A DNA stretch of 64,000 nucleotides from Pieris napi (lineage: Eukaryota; Arthropoda; Insecta; Lepidoptera; Pieridae): positions 7,874,001 through 7,938,000 of the forward strand of contig NC_062252.1 of NCBI RefSeq assembly GCF_905475465.1, given 5' to 3'. The notes under the pieces were generated by a model. That model searched no databases, had not been told where the DNA came from, and was given only the letters and a program-made list of their open reading frames with translations. The translations under genes and the position numbers were made by a program. Each line of letters opens with the position of its first letter. Positions within the stretch are counted from its first letter, which is position 1. Below, one piece after another: positions 45,470-56,417 of the stretch.

Positions 45470-46854
45470 AAAAAGTCGTTTGTACGTGAAGCATGAATAA
45501 ATTTGGAACAGTACCTTAAAATCCAGCCAAGAAACGAAAACCTAAATTGACTGGTCTACTTATTGGGGCAAAAATGTGTCAATGTTAAAATGTATGGAAC
45601 ACTTTAATAGAATCAGAAATAAGTCTGGAACGGTTAAACTATCTACAACAATTGCAGAATTTTATAATTTAGTTTTGTCATTTTAAGAATATCTCTTTAA
45701 GTCAGTCAACAAAGATATCTTTTATCAAAATAATAAAAATGTTTATAAATAGATGTTACTAATTAAAAGAATTCGTCGTCATAGATAAGCCATACAATGT
45801 CTTGTGAAAAAAAATCAAGGTTCGTTAACATAAAAATCATTAAAAAAAGAAAAAATAAGCTAATTTATTAGGAAAAAGATTTAAATCTATACAATTAGAC
45901 TGAGGCGAGTATATATTATGCTCTACTCGTTTTTGACATAAGGAGGTCATTAACGATAAGGCTCGGCTCTAAATCTGAACTTGGGTCTTGTGATGAAAAA
46001 GCACAGAGTTTAGCCAAAGAAATACGTGCAGTAATGCTGCACGCATAACGCATTAACCAAAAAAAGTAGTGTCGCGATTTAAGTTCGGTGACGGTTATTG
46101 TGTGGATATGTTCAAATAAAACACTTTGTTTGAAGCTGGGTAACAACTGACTTTAATTGTTAAAAACATGAGCTTATAACTAAGATAACATTAGGGGTAG
46201 TGGGGTTGCGACGCTAGATTAAATAACTAACTTGACTTATTGAAGAGTTCGTAAATCGAAGTGACACTTATGTTATTGGACATTATCGGAAACGAGAATG
46301 TTAAATTACAATTTATGAGTGTGGTAAACACTAAAGGGTTCATATTGGCTTCAAATTCATCAACATCTTCAAAGGTGTTTATATTTTGTTTACGTTGCTA
46401 ATCATTAACTAAAATATATATGTAACTTAACTAATGTTAGGTTACATAACTTGCGTAAATTTCTGTTTATAGAAGCCGTGTGATGATCTAAATGGAATCA
46501 GCATATCTTAAATCAAACGTGCCTCAAACACAGAAGGAAGTTAGTCACGGAGTCATGAAACAAGTGTAAAGTAACATATTATACTACTATTTCAGTTATG
46601 TTTTTGGCGTCCTTATAAAATTTGAATACATAAGTATTTTTAGATATGATTAAAAAGATATAAAATACATACATACAAAGCAAACGATCTTGACCATGAC
46701 ACCCAGCAAGCACTAGTTCCCTAGATAAATTCGTTGAGGGGAAGCGATTTCATTCCCACGAATGCCCGGATGAGCACACTCACTCAAGAGATGCTAGTGC
46801 TATCATGTATCGATGTATTGTTTCTTTTATGTTACTGAGATTATAAAGAACCTT
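45470..46854. other. Intergenic, no recognised gene
   Basis: AT-rich. A 76-codon minus-strand ORF at 46146-45916 has no recognisable family. Confidence 0.5.
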
Positions 46855-46874
46855 CCATGAACAATACAAGCTAA

Positions 46875-47492
46875 GGTCTTCCCATGAACATTGTAGTACT
46901 AGCTATTTTCCGGACAGGTCTTCCCATGAACATTGTAGTACTAGCTAAGTTCCGGACAGGTCTTCCCATGAACATTGTAATACTAGCCAAGTTCCGGTCA
47001 GGTCTTCCCATGAACATTGTTGTACTAGCTAAGCTCCGGACAGGTCTTCCCATGAACATTATAGTACTAGGCAAGTTCCGGACAGGTCTTCCCATAAACA
47101 TTGTAGTACTAGCCAAGTTCCGGACAGGTCTTCCCATGAACATTGTAGTACTAGCTATGTTCCGGACAGGTCTTCCCATGAACATTGTAATACTAGCTAA
47201 GTTCCGGAAAGGTCTTCCCATGAACATTGTAGTACTAGCTATTTACCGGACAGGTCTTCCCATGAACATTGTAGTACTAGCTAAGTTCCGGACAGGTCTT
47301 CCCATGAACATTGTAATACTAGCCAAGTTCCGGACAGGTCTTCCCATGAACATTGTAGTACTAGCTAAGTTCCGGACAGGTCTTCCCAGGAACATTGTAA
47401 TACTAGTCAAGTTCCGGACAGGTCTTCCCATGAACATTGTAGTACTAGCTAAGTTCCGGACAGGTCTTCCCATGAATATTGTAGTACTAGTA
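46875..47492 (+). repeat. 42-bp minisatellite, about 14.7 units
   Basis: The unit ggtcttcccatgaacattgt continues agtactagctaagttccgga and ends ca. The unit length is divisible by three, so a 14-residue repeat is open on the + strand (LPMNIVVLAKFRTG) and another on the minus strand (RNLASTTMFMGRPV). Units differ at a few positions only. The long ORFs are a by-product of the repeat; no sign of a real gene. Confidence 0.95.
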
Positions 47493-47509
47493 CTGTGTGT
47501 GATGTCGTA

Positions 47510-48630
47510 AGCTTAATAACTAAATAAAAATAAGAAAATGATGATTTTGGTTTACCCGTGTAACACCTAGATTCATCCCTACTAGTTAGAAAAAGATTTA
47601 TTTTTGCACTTACTACTACGTACCAACCGGATTTCATCTAATGTTGAGCTTAACTTTATCTTTCATTAATAACTAGGCAGACTAATTGGCGACTTCTAAC
47701 GTACTATGTGTTACAGCTAAAGAGAAAAAAAAATCATCAAGTCTTATACTATAATTTTAGTAATCTTTGTAGATACAGTCTTTATTCTACTGCTCCTGAA
47801 AGCCCATTTCCAATTGTTTATGACTCTCTCTTTACTCTTGTAATGTCTAGATAGTGTTTTATATATAATAAACATATGTGAAATCTAATATGTACTCACT
47901 ACTGTGTGTATTTTATAAGAAAATTTATATATACACAGTAAGACTATTGTGAAAGACGAAGGTACGTTCAGCTGAATCCACTATATTCCCTATTAAATTC
48001 CAGGCATACCACATAAAGAGTGTTTTAGAGCGACTCTAACAATCTCATAAACCCATTTTTTTTTCTTAATTTGACAAGTTTTTGACAGATTACAAAAATT
48101 ATTCTTTCCAAATTTAAACTGCAACGGCAGATAACCTTTACATCATTGTCATTTTGACAAGATATCATGTTTTTGCGTTGTCTTGAATCCGGTTATGTAA
48201 CAATTATATTTACGTTAACATGAGATATCAATTATCTTTTCACCTCAAATGTTTATAATTAGCTATTTTTGTCCTATTATTGTAGGGGAAAATGGCTAAG
48301 CTACGAGGCTTAACGCATACAATTGCTTTGCAAAATAATTTAGTTTCTTATTATCAATATTTAACAAATATTCATTATTACAGTAAGAATCTACAGTAAC
48401 TTTTTGAAAAAAGAACATTGTATATTGGTATGAATTCTATTGCAAAGTGCCTTCCTTTGAATTCAAAATTGGAATACCTTACAGTGGCTATTTTTCCATT
48501 TCTAACTCTTGAACAATTATGGTCGTTTTCTTTTTCTGTGTTTCTTCTTTTTGGAAACTTGTACTTTAGATAACCTAATAGGAAAATAATTAATGATTGA
48601 TATACAAATATTTACAGAAATATTCTATTG
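47510..48630. other. Intergenic, no recognised gene
   Basis: AT-rich sequence in which I recognise neither genes nor named repeats. Confidence 0.5.
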
Positions 48631-48639
48631 GAAAACGAA

Positions 48640-48730
48640 ACATAGGAAGACCGCTCACGAGATGGGCGGATGACAGTGAAAACGGCTGGCTCGAACCTTG
48701 TAGACCTTCACCTGCGGAAGGATTCTTGCA
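48640..48730 (+). mobile_element. RTE-like LINE tail fragment
   Basis: The + strand reads GRPLTRWADD, a hallmark of the C-terminal end of RTE-type retrotransposon ORF2, followed by diverged sequence. Confidence 0.5.
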
Positions 48731-49139
48731 AAATAATTATGAAATACCGAGATAGATAAATCAAAATAAATTGTGTAATTTATTTAAAAAAAGCCTTTTT
48801 TATTTTTTTATTACTTTTTATACAAATATGCCAGGTCACCAATTGGATGGTTGCAGGAACTCAAATACCTTTTTTTACAATAACATTATTCTTATTATGA
48901 AGCCTTATTTGCTATGAAATCCTTGATATGAAATTGTAGTCTTTGGGAAATATAACATACTTTTACCAAGTGCTGTTTGACATCAAAATAATTAGCTTAG
49001 AAACTATGTAGTACTAAAACTATGCAAATATGAAAATTAATTTGTATACAAGATCTTCAATACAATTAACATTAATTGTATTGTTCTTACTCAAATATTA
49101 AAATCGTGAACCGATAGATAGAAGTCATATTTCCTTTTT

Positions 49140-49290
49140 TTATGTAACAAGAGCTCTCCTAATGTTAAGTAATACTGCTGCACATGGCACATTTCCAAAA
49201 GGCTCGCAAGTGCGGTGCCGGCCTTTTAAGAACTGGTACGCTCTTTTCTTGGGATTCGAATTCGAAATGGTTCGGATATACCTCAGTAGT
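49140..49290 (-). mobile_element. LINE 3'-end fragment, minus strand
   Basis: Shares ggccttttaagaa.tggta and gttaagtaatactgctgc with 35205-35340. Confidence 0.65.
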
Positions 49291-49899
49291 TCAATGCTAC
49301 TTTGGTTGTCTTCGCGTCACTGCTTGTTCTGGTTTTGTATTTTAAAACATCGATACAAGGCCACATCCCTATTAAGAAATAGGGTCATTCGCCCTCATGC
49401 AACAAATCATTTTTAATTGTGTGTATTCTTCAATCTTTCCATTATAAAGACCTCTTAAACAATCGCAAACGCTCGCACACGATGGGTCGGGTCGTTGGAC
49501 TCGATTTTCTTTTTTTTTCTCAAGTACAGGATGTCATCCTTTAGAAAATGGGTCGAAAGAAATTTTCGATTTGGGTCAAAGGAAATTTGGGGTTGGTTTT
49601 TATTGAGCGAAAGTGCTTCATTGTTGGTAGTTTATTTATAGGTTCCGTATGATTTCGGAGGTTTTGGGAATTCAGTATAATCTAGGTGTCAATTTTACAA
49701 AATACCTTCGGGTCTATTGTCCAAAGTTGTCCTACACAAACTATATTACGTCAATATACACAAATATAATGTATAACCATACTGTTAAACACAGCAAACA
49801 TACCTGATCATTTATATCAAACAACGAACCGACTTGCCCTTATGTCAATTATTCGAACAAGTATTGGAAAGTAGTGTGGCATAAATATCAATTTGACGT

Positions 49900-50090
49900 G
49901 TAAATAAATGCGCCCGCATGGCAGCCCTGATGAATGACAACGTCGTGATAAAAGGAGCCAAGGCTAGCGAAGGACAATGTTCTCATCCGGTGCGAGCGTG
50001 CGGTGGCAGTACGTTCGCTTTCTTTGAGACACTTTTCACTCTGCTTAGAAATAAATTTTATATAAAACAGTTATTGTAAATCAAAAACAA
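49900..50090. other. Unexplained GC-rich patch with small open frame
   Basis: A GC-rich block in AT-rich surroundings. The + strand has ATG at 49918 with about 57 codons open to TAA (MAALMNDNVVIKGAKASEGQ start). It resembles no repeat elsewhere in the window. It could be an untranslated first exon, promoter or small gene; unproven. Confidence 0.3.
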
Positions 50091-50827
50091 ATTTACAACG
50101 AAAGAAATGCTCTTATGAAACACTTCCAGAGTTGTCAAATTTGTCGAAACGAACTGTCATTTTCATACAAATTAAGTTTTCGACTTTCTATATACACTAC
50201 TGTTAAGGCATCTTGACTGAACCTCCCCGATTGTTTTACAGTTAAAAATCTAAATATATCATATGTTATCACTCTTAGGGAAGTCGGGAAAGGTTTTGAC
50301 GTTTCTGAGGATTAGTTATAACTATATAGAATAAAACAGAGAAATATTAATATGTAAAGTTGCTTTTTTAAAAATACGAAAGTTACATTAGAGTCAAAAA
50401 CCTTACCGTCTTATTTAAGGTACATTAATTGTCAAGGTTAACTATATAACCCATATGTCAAAACGTAAAGCATTTGACATTCGGCGGTATTAATTCACAA
50501 TCGTCTCAACTATGAATTCCACCCTAAGGCTCATTTTGAGATTGCCAGCTATGTTTAACTTTAAAAACAATTATCCCCTTAAGTAACTAAATTATGGTTA
50601 GCACTGTAGTTAATTCCTTTGCAATGCCAATGGCACGGTAGAGAAAGGGGACTAATCGTGGTTTGATGGGTTTTGATGAATGAAAATATATGAGGAAGGA
50701 AATTACTAATGAAAACTCACTCACGATATTGTAATACTCACTGCTGAATGTTGTATTGTTACTACGTTTAGTATTTATAATGTCAGTTCGTGTCGACAAA
50801 TTTTCATATAAATTTAGATTCCGTCTT

Positions 50828-50998
50828 TCGGCTCTCACACAGCGGTTTTCACAGCGGCGGTCGCGCTCAAATCAGTCGTAAAGCAGTCATTTTACGATTT
50901 GGCATTCTCATAAACAATAAACTACTAGATTAGAGCGCGACCGCCGCTGTGAAAACCGCTGTGTGAGTTCGAAAAGTGAGTTACAGAATTGCAAGGCT
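50828..50998. mobile_element. Long fold-back element, copy B (shorter)
   Basis: ctcacacagcggttttcaca, gcggcggtcgcgctcaaatc and mirrored gcgcgaccgccgctgtgaaa. Left terminal ctgtaactcac is missing and the spacer arms are partly deleted. Confidence 0.85.
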
Positions 50999-51349
50999 GT
51001 TAAGGCATCTTGACTAAGCCCCCTGGCAATAATAAAGCCTTGATTACATCAAATTTAAACTTTTCAGTTTAAAGATAATTTCAAAATTTACTTTTAATAT
51101 TTATACATAATTTGAAAAGTTTTGTTATGAGTCGTATAGCAATGGCCCCATCTTTTGATATCCTCTCCAGTCCCATGCCTTCCACAATTATAAGCGTAAT
51201 GTTCTCACCAAGCCATCTGTTAGGTTATAAAGAAGATGGGTAGTGTACCTACGTTTATTGCAATATTGTCATGCAAAGTACTGTCAAGAAGAAGTCAAAA
51301 CTGTTGACATTTTTTGTGTGCTTCGGCACACCTTAGAAGATACCATTCT

Positions 51350-51500
51350 GCCTTGCGATTCTGTAACTTACTTTTCGAACTCTCACAGCGGCGGTCACGC
51401 TCAAATCAGTCGTAAAGCAGTCGTTTTACGATTTGGCATTCTGATAAACAATAAACTACAAGCTTCCTCCTTATCAGAATGCCAAATCGTTAAACGAATC
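51350..51500. mobile_element. Long fold-back element, copy C (right arm truncated)
   Basis: ttgcgattctgtaacttact, agcggcggtcacgctcaaat, then the spacer and only the first part of the right arm (ttatcagaatgccaaatcgt). Confidence 0.85.
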
Positions 51501-51509
51501 ATTTTGTCG

Positions 51510-52740
51510 GAAATAAGTAATTTTTAGACCTTTTTAGATATGCAGATATAGATTATATATTATGTGCTGCACATAGCACATAAAAGTCACTGAAAGTTTG
51601 AAGAAGTTCTAAGAAGGATTTGATTAACTACGGCAACAATTATTTTATATAGGTGAAGAATTTATCTATGTACCCGTAACAACACTTATTTTCAGAAGAC
51701 AAAAGACAGTCAAAATATTTTATTTGGTTGGATTTACCTCCATCGTATGCGGGCGACCACCCAGAACCATTCTATCAACAGGTTAATCAAGACTGTTTTG
51801 CGCGTCAAGAAGCGCGGAAACATACTATTATTATTGGACGCATTGCAATTGAATAACATTGCACAATCAGTGGAAATAGTTTAGCTAAATGTGCAAGATG
51901 ATATAGGAAATATCCATTTAAGTTGTCCTATAGTATTTAACTTCGTAAGGGAATTGGGTAAACCCAAACCCAGCGCCGACAATCCTAATACTAAAACTCC
52001 TAATAATAAAAGCAATTCTGACTTAAATATTGTTTTGCCATTTCCACTTACCATGTATATTATAAAGTTGTTATGTGGAAAGGAAAACAATCCGGCAGTG
52101 CTCCAGTGCCTAGGCCTCAGCCCTAAGGTGCCTGATGGTTACGTTAGGAGGCGACTTCGTCCGCCGTTACTATTCGTAACCTGAGCGAAACCTAAACTCT
52201 CGAAAAAGGCATGACACAATGTATGGAAATATTTTATTTTTATTTTACAGAATAATATAGTAAAATCATAATATATTACATTAAAAAACCGCTGTGGTTT
52301 GTAAAAATGTAACCATAGCAGTCTTGTTTAGGAATTCGATAAATGCATATACTCGTAAAATTAGTTTTTCAACTTATTTTTTAGGTTAACGTTAGGCTAA
52401 TAACTGACTGGAATTGACCATTTATTAGCCGCGGTAGCAAATACCTCAAGAAGTTGTTTGCTCTCGATGTACAGAGCCAAATTTGCGTTACCGCTCTGTA
52501 CGTTATGCTCGACTCATTTTTTATGTCACCTCGAAAAAAAAATTAACTGCATAGATTAACAGACGTTTTTAATTGACCGCTGACCAAAGTTCTGCTTCAT
52601 ATCTGTGGTTATACTGTAAGAAAAAGTCTTTTTGTAAATATTTTAATCTATTACTTTTATGCGTTGTTTTTTTCTATGTATGTATTGTTTTGTATGTGAA
52701 ATGTAAATGGCGCATTGGAGTAGTTAAAAATAAAAATAAA
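51510..52740. other. Intergenic, unrecognised
   Basis: A 97-codon + ORF at 51891-52184 (start MQDDIGNIHLSC) has balanced composition but no family I recognise and no clear gene context. It may be transposon-derived. Confidence 0.3.
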
Positions 52741-53225
52741 TAAAAAAACGTCGGGATACTGTTGATGAGGTGACGCCTTTGTTCAGTTTCACAGTTTTCT
52801 TCATTCTGCGCCTAATGAAAATTTTATGCATCGGGTTGTCCCTCTCCCTACAATATGGCAAGAGGCCGGTGACCATGGGACGTACTCGTGAACGGGTGCT
52901 ACTTGAGTTTGTGAACGGGTTAATTATCTTCTACCTTGATTCTCCTTGTTACTCGTACTACGTATTTGTGTTGTTCCCCCAGCAAGTGCGTGCTGTTTCA
53001 CACTGCCCATTGCTGATAGAGTTTGAACGTTTGGTTTTATTTTTTATTTTAAATAGTTTCGAACATTTTGTGAAACAACAAAAAGCTTTAAAACAATCCA
53101 CGCCCTTAATTTGTAGTAAATGTAAATTAAGAAGCATATAATGTTTTTGATTTATATTACTATTGATTATTATCTAATAAATAGATAAACATTGTGTTAC
53201 TGTATGAATAAATTATATTATGACT
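52740..53225 (+). mobile_element. LINE 3' region copy, diverged
   Basis: Shares gtgttgttcccccagcaagt, gtgcgtgct and ctgctgatagag with 53965-54180, then a diverged form of the cgcccttaattt..tgtaaat 3' UTR and a gtgttactgtatgaataaa end. Confidence 0.55.
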
Positions 53226-53377
53226 CTAGTTTAGGTCTGGATATCCATAGTTGCTCCCCTCACACTATAAAATCGATTTTTGTATAGTTTAAAATGATTT
53301 ATATTAATTAACAAATCAAAAGAACAACTCACAATATTAAGGGTAAGATTATTCGATAATAATATTATTCGAAGATA

Positions 53378-53416
53378 TATTCGAGTACTATCACTAGTTT
53401 AAGTTAGTACTCGAAT
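53378..53416. repeat. Inverted repeat, 12-bp perfect arms
   Basis: attcgagtacta, 14-nt spacer, tagtactcgaat. Confidence 0.85.
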
Positions 53417-53639
53417 CTTACTTACAGGAGTGATCCTGTATGTCAAAATTCAATACGTTTTTGACAGTCGTACTTAGCAAGCATCACCCTAAATACCTTG
53501 AAACAGCATTATTTAATGGTTTAAAAAATCGTTGACTCGTGTACCAAATTGGACTGTTGGAATAAATCCTTAATCATGTTTAAAAATATATAAATATCAT
53601 ATACTCATGTCATACATGTCTGTATTTGTTTTGTCAATT

Positions 53640-53788
53640 GGGTGATCAGCCTTATTAGTGAAAGAAAACATCGTGTCCTCACGTTGTTCACTGTACGAGC
53701 GAGTTTTAAATGAGCACATTTCACTGGTACACAGCCGGGGATCGAACCCCGGGGATGAGAGTTGCACCCACTAGGCCAACTATGCTTT
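53640..53788 (-). mobile_element. SINE fragment, minus strand
   Basis: gtgatcagcctt, gaaaacatcgtg, then acacagccggggatcgaacc and the head cactaggccaactatgct. Confidence 0.75.
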
Positions 53789-53964
53789 AAACATTCAATA
53801 ATAATGCTAATAATAGATTCTTATCAATGCCTGCCTGTCTGTCTGTCAATCTTTCAATTTATATCGAAACAAATATAATTTATTGGGTCGTAATTATAGA
53901 ATATTACTTGCAATTATTAATAACATCCTGATAACATTGTTTTATTATTACACTTTTAAATGAT

Positions 53965-54440
53965 AACACGTTTATTGGATGATAAAAAAGAACCAAATCA
54001 TTCCTGTATATGCGTTTTAGCATTCCCGGTGTACGGGACGGATAACTACCTCATGATTCTCTGTCTGCAGTTGCCTAGTTATTATTACGACTACTTATAT
54101 ATTTGCGTGTTGTTCCCACGAGAATGTAAGTGCGTGCTCCTATTACACCATACCTCCTGCTGATAGAGGACAAATCTTTGTTTTTAATTTATTACTTAAG
54201 ATGTCATGTGGAACATGTTGTAATGGTTGCAGCACCTTAAAAACGTTGTGTAAAACAAAAAACTTGGCGATTAAAAAGAGTCGCGGAGAGTTTATTGCCA
54301 GTTCTTCTCTTCCGTTCTACGCCCTTGATTTGAGAACTGGCAGTAAATGTAAAATTTCATATATATAATATTTTTTTTGACGTTCATAAGTGTACATTGT
54401 TTTACCTATATGAATAAAAGATTTTAACTTTGACTTGACT
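53965..54440 (+). mobile_element. LINE 3' region copy
   Basis: gtgttgttcccacgagaatg, ctgctgatagag, aagatgtcatgtggaacatg, gcgattaaaaagagtcgcgg, cgcccttgatttgagaactg and an end of ttgactttgact repeats, the best preserved copy of this 3' UTR. Confidence 0.7.
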
Positions 54441-56102
54441 TTGACTATTACGACAACCCAATTCTGGGTAAATAGGTCAGTGCCATTGAAGCAACGAACT
54501 ATCAAAATTGCCTTTGTGCTTCCAGCAACGGCGAAACCTTCACTATAGCTTTTTGAAGTTCTTTTTCAAGGAACATTCCTATGATTGCTGTTTTTAAGCA
54601 GCATTCTGAGTATACCCGTCGAATCTTGAACCTCATCTTTCAGGTTTTTTGAAGTCGGTTTAAGAGTTCAGTGCCTAACAATAATTAGAAATACAGTTCA
54701 CGGGAATAGATCCCAGGATTAGTAGACCACAAATATTATTTACATAGCGCAGTATCTTTAGAGTAATCAAAGTTAATTTAAGCTTACTGATGTATCCTCA
54801 GAAAATATTATCGTTACAAAGCTATTAATACATTTTAAAACAATTCCACAGAAATTGTGGTACAACATTCAGCGATATTTATGCCATGAGATTCATTACA
54901 TTATATAGAAATAATATTAATGTACTTAAATGTATTATTATTCAATTATAATCCAAAAATTGCTTATAAAAGTTTGTCTTTTTCACTTTAATTGTGCAAA
55001 TAAGACAAAATATTTTTTAACTAATTGAGGCGCTTATCTATAGGATAGTTAATGACTAGATGATGTTGATATCTTCAACCATTTGACCACGTTGAAGATG
55101 AAATTTTAAAAATATATAAAAAACGCCTCGTATTTCGGCCCCCATTCGCATTCTCTTTTGTTAATTTCATTCTAGATAAAAAATCCATAATCTGTTAGTG
55201 TCAATTATTGAATTCACTTACGAACTTAGCGCCTGGTCACGTGACCATGTCCGTAGAATTTAATTTTATATTAAATTGCAACTCCTATCGCAAAGTAAAT
55301 TTGGCAGGCCACAGGAGATTTACACAATCTTGTCTGGAATTGTTTTTGGCTCTGGAGTACCAGTGCGATAAACGCTCTAATCTATAACTTAAGCCATTCC
55401 AACCGCAGTATGACAGCAAAGTCATAAAATATTTTATGACTTGCAGGCGTTTATGACCATATACAGAATTAGATTTCAGACACAAATGAGTCATCAGATA
55501 TATAAGTGTCTTATGAACCGCCTTTGTAGTTAAGGTTGTAACACACAGTCCGTAAACTCGTGTTTATCAAAATAATATTTAATCTTTGGAAGATTACATC
55601 TGCCCCATATAAAGGCGTATCCACATGATCATGATCATAACTCGTAAATTTTAGTAGATTTTTACAGGTTCTCTATAAAAACGACAAAAATCACTATCGA
55701 TACAAACTTTTGTATACAGTCTTAGGTATTCATAAAAATGTGTGAACGACACGAATACTAGATCCACCCCTGCCCATGACCTTAGTATATTAATAAGACT
55801 TGTATGATTTCGAAAACTACCACAGGATATATTATTATCATTATATATATAGTTGATGTGTATTCCTTGTCGCGTTATTAAATAACATGGCTGTTGAATT
55901 CGCTATCTTTTTAATAATTTTTTAGTGTGCCTAACACATAAAAATTGGCTTAACACGTCTCATTTAATCATAATTGTTTTAAGTTTATTGCGCATATATA
56001 AACCAATTCAAACAATTTTGATGTAACCTTATGGCGTTTGACATAACATTGATAGAATGCGTGCGTATTTTCAAAATCGTAAAGAGGATGTAAGAAAAAT
56101 GA
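54441..56102. other. Intergenic, no recognised gene
   Basis: AT-rich, without named repeats, up to the LINE. Confidence 0.5.
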
Positions 56103-56417
56103 ATATCGTTTATAAGAAATGCTTCGATCGGAGTTATTAAGGTCTTTCGTATAGGAAAATTTAATCCAGGCAAAAACCGTAGAATCAAAGTTTGTTACGA
56201 AACAAATACTACGGCTAAATACTTATTACGTAACAAGTCTAAATTTCCAGAAGCCATTAAAATTTATTCAGACTTAACTCCAGCTCAGCAAAAATATTTG
56301 CAAAATTTAAAAAATGAACTAGTGCGACGTCAGGCTGCGGGAGATACTGACATCACTATTAAATACAGATCTGGAATTCCCACTATTACCAAAATGTCTC
56401 CAAAAAACTCGAAGTAA
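56103..56417 (+). pseudogene. LINE ORF1, C-terminal fragment
   Basis: An open frame without an initiator reads FIRNASIGVIKVFRIGKFNP, RRIKVCYETNTTAKYLLRNK, LTPAQQKYLQNLKNELVRR, and ends PTITKMSPKNSK then TAA at 56415-56417. The basic, LRNKSKF..A..IYSDLTP..Q.. style matches the C-terminal region of insect LINE ORF1 (gag-like, nucleic-acid-binding) proteins. The N-terminal part is missing, so this copy probably cannot make functional ORF1. Confidence 0.8.
56402..56408 (+). promoter_or_regulatory. Candidate -1 ribosomal frameshift site (A-AAA-AAC)
   Basis: In the ORF1 frame the codons are CCA-AAA-AAC, giving the canonical X-XXY-YYZ heptamer in the correct phase, seven bases before the ORF1 TAA. 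A -1 slip leads straight into ORF2 (CTC-GAA-GTA-ACA). No downstream pseudoknot was modelled. Confidence 0.55.

Noticed and set aside
45916..46146. 76-codon minus ORF as a myoglianin or other exon
   Set aside because: No prodomain-like motif and no family recognised.
46884..47510. 208-codon + ORF and matching minus ORFs as repeat proteins
   Set aside because: They are the direct result of a 42-bp tandem repeat with no stop in several frames; no gene context or start/stop logic.
49918..50090. 57-codon ORF as a confirmed gene
   Set aside because: Only composition supports it; kept as a finding rather than a CDS.
51891..52184. 97-codon + ORF as a gene
   Set aside because: No recognisable domain, no flanking exon evidence; listed only as an unrecognised stretch.
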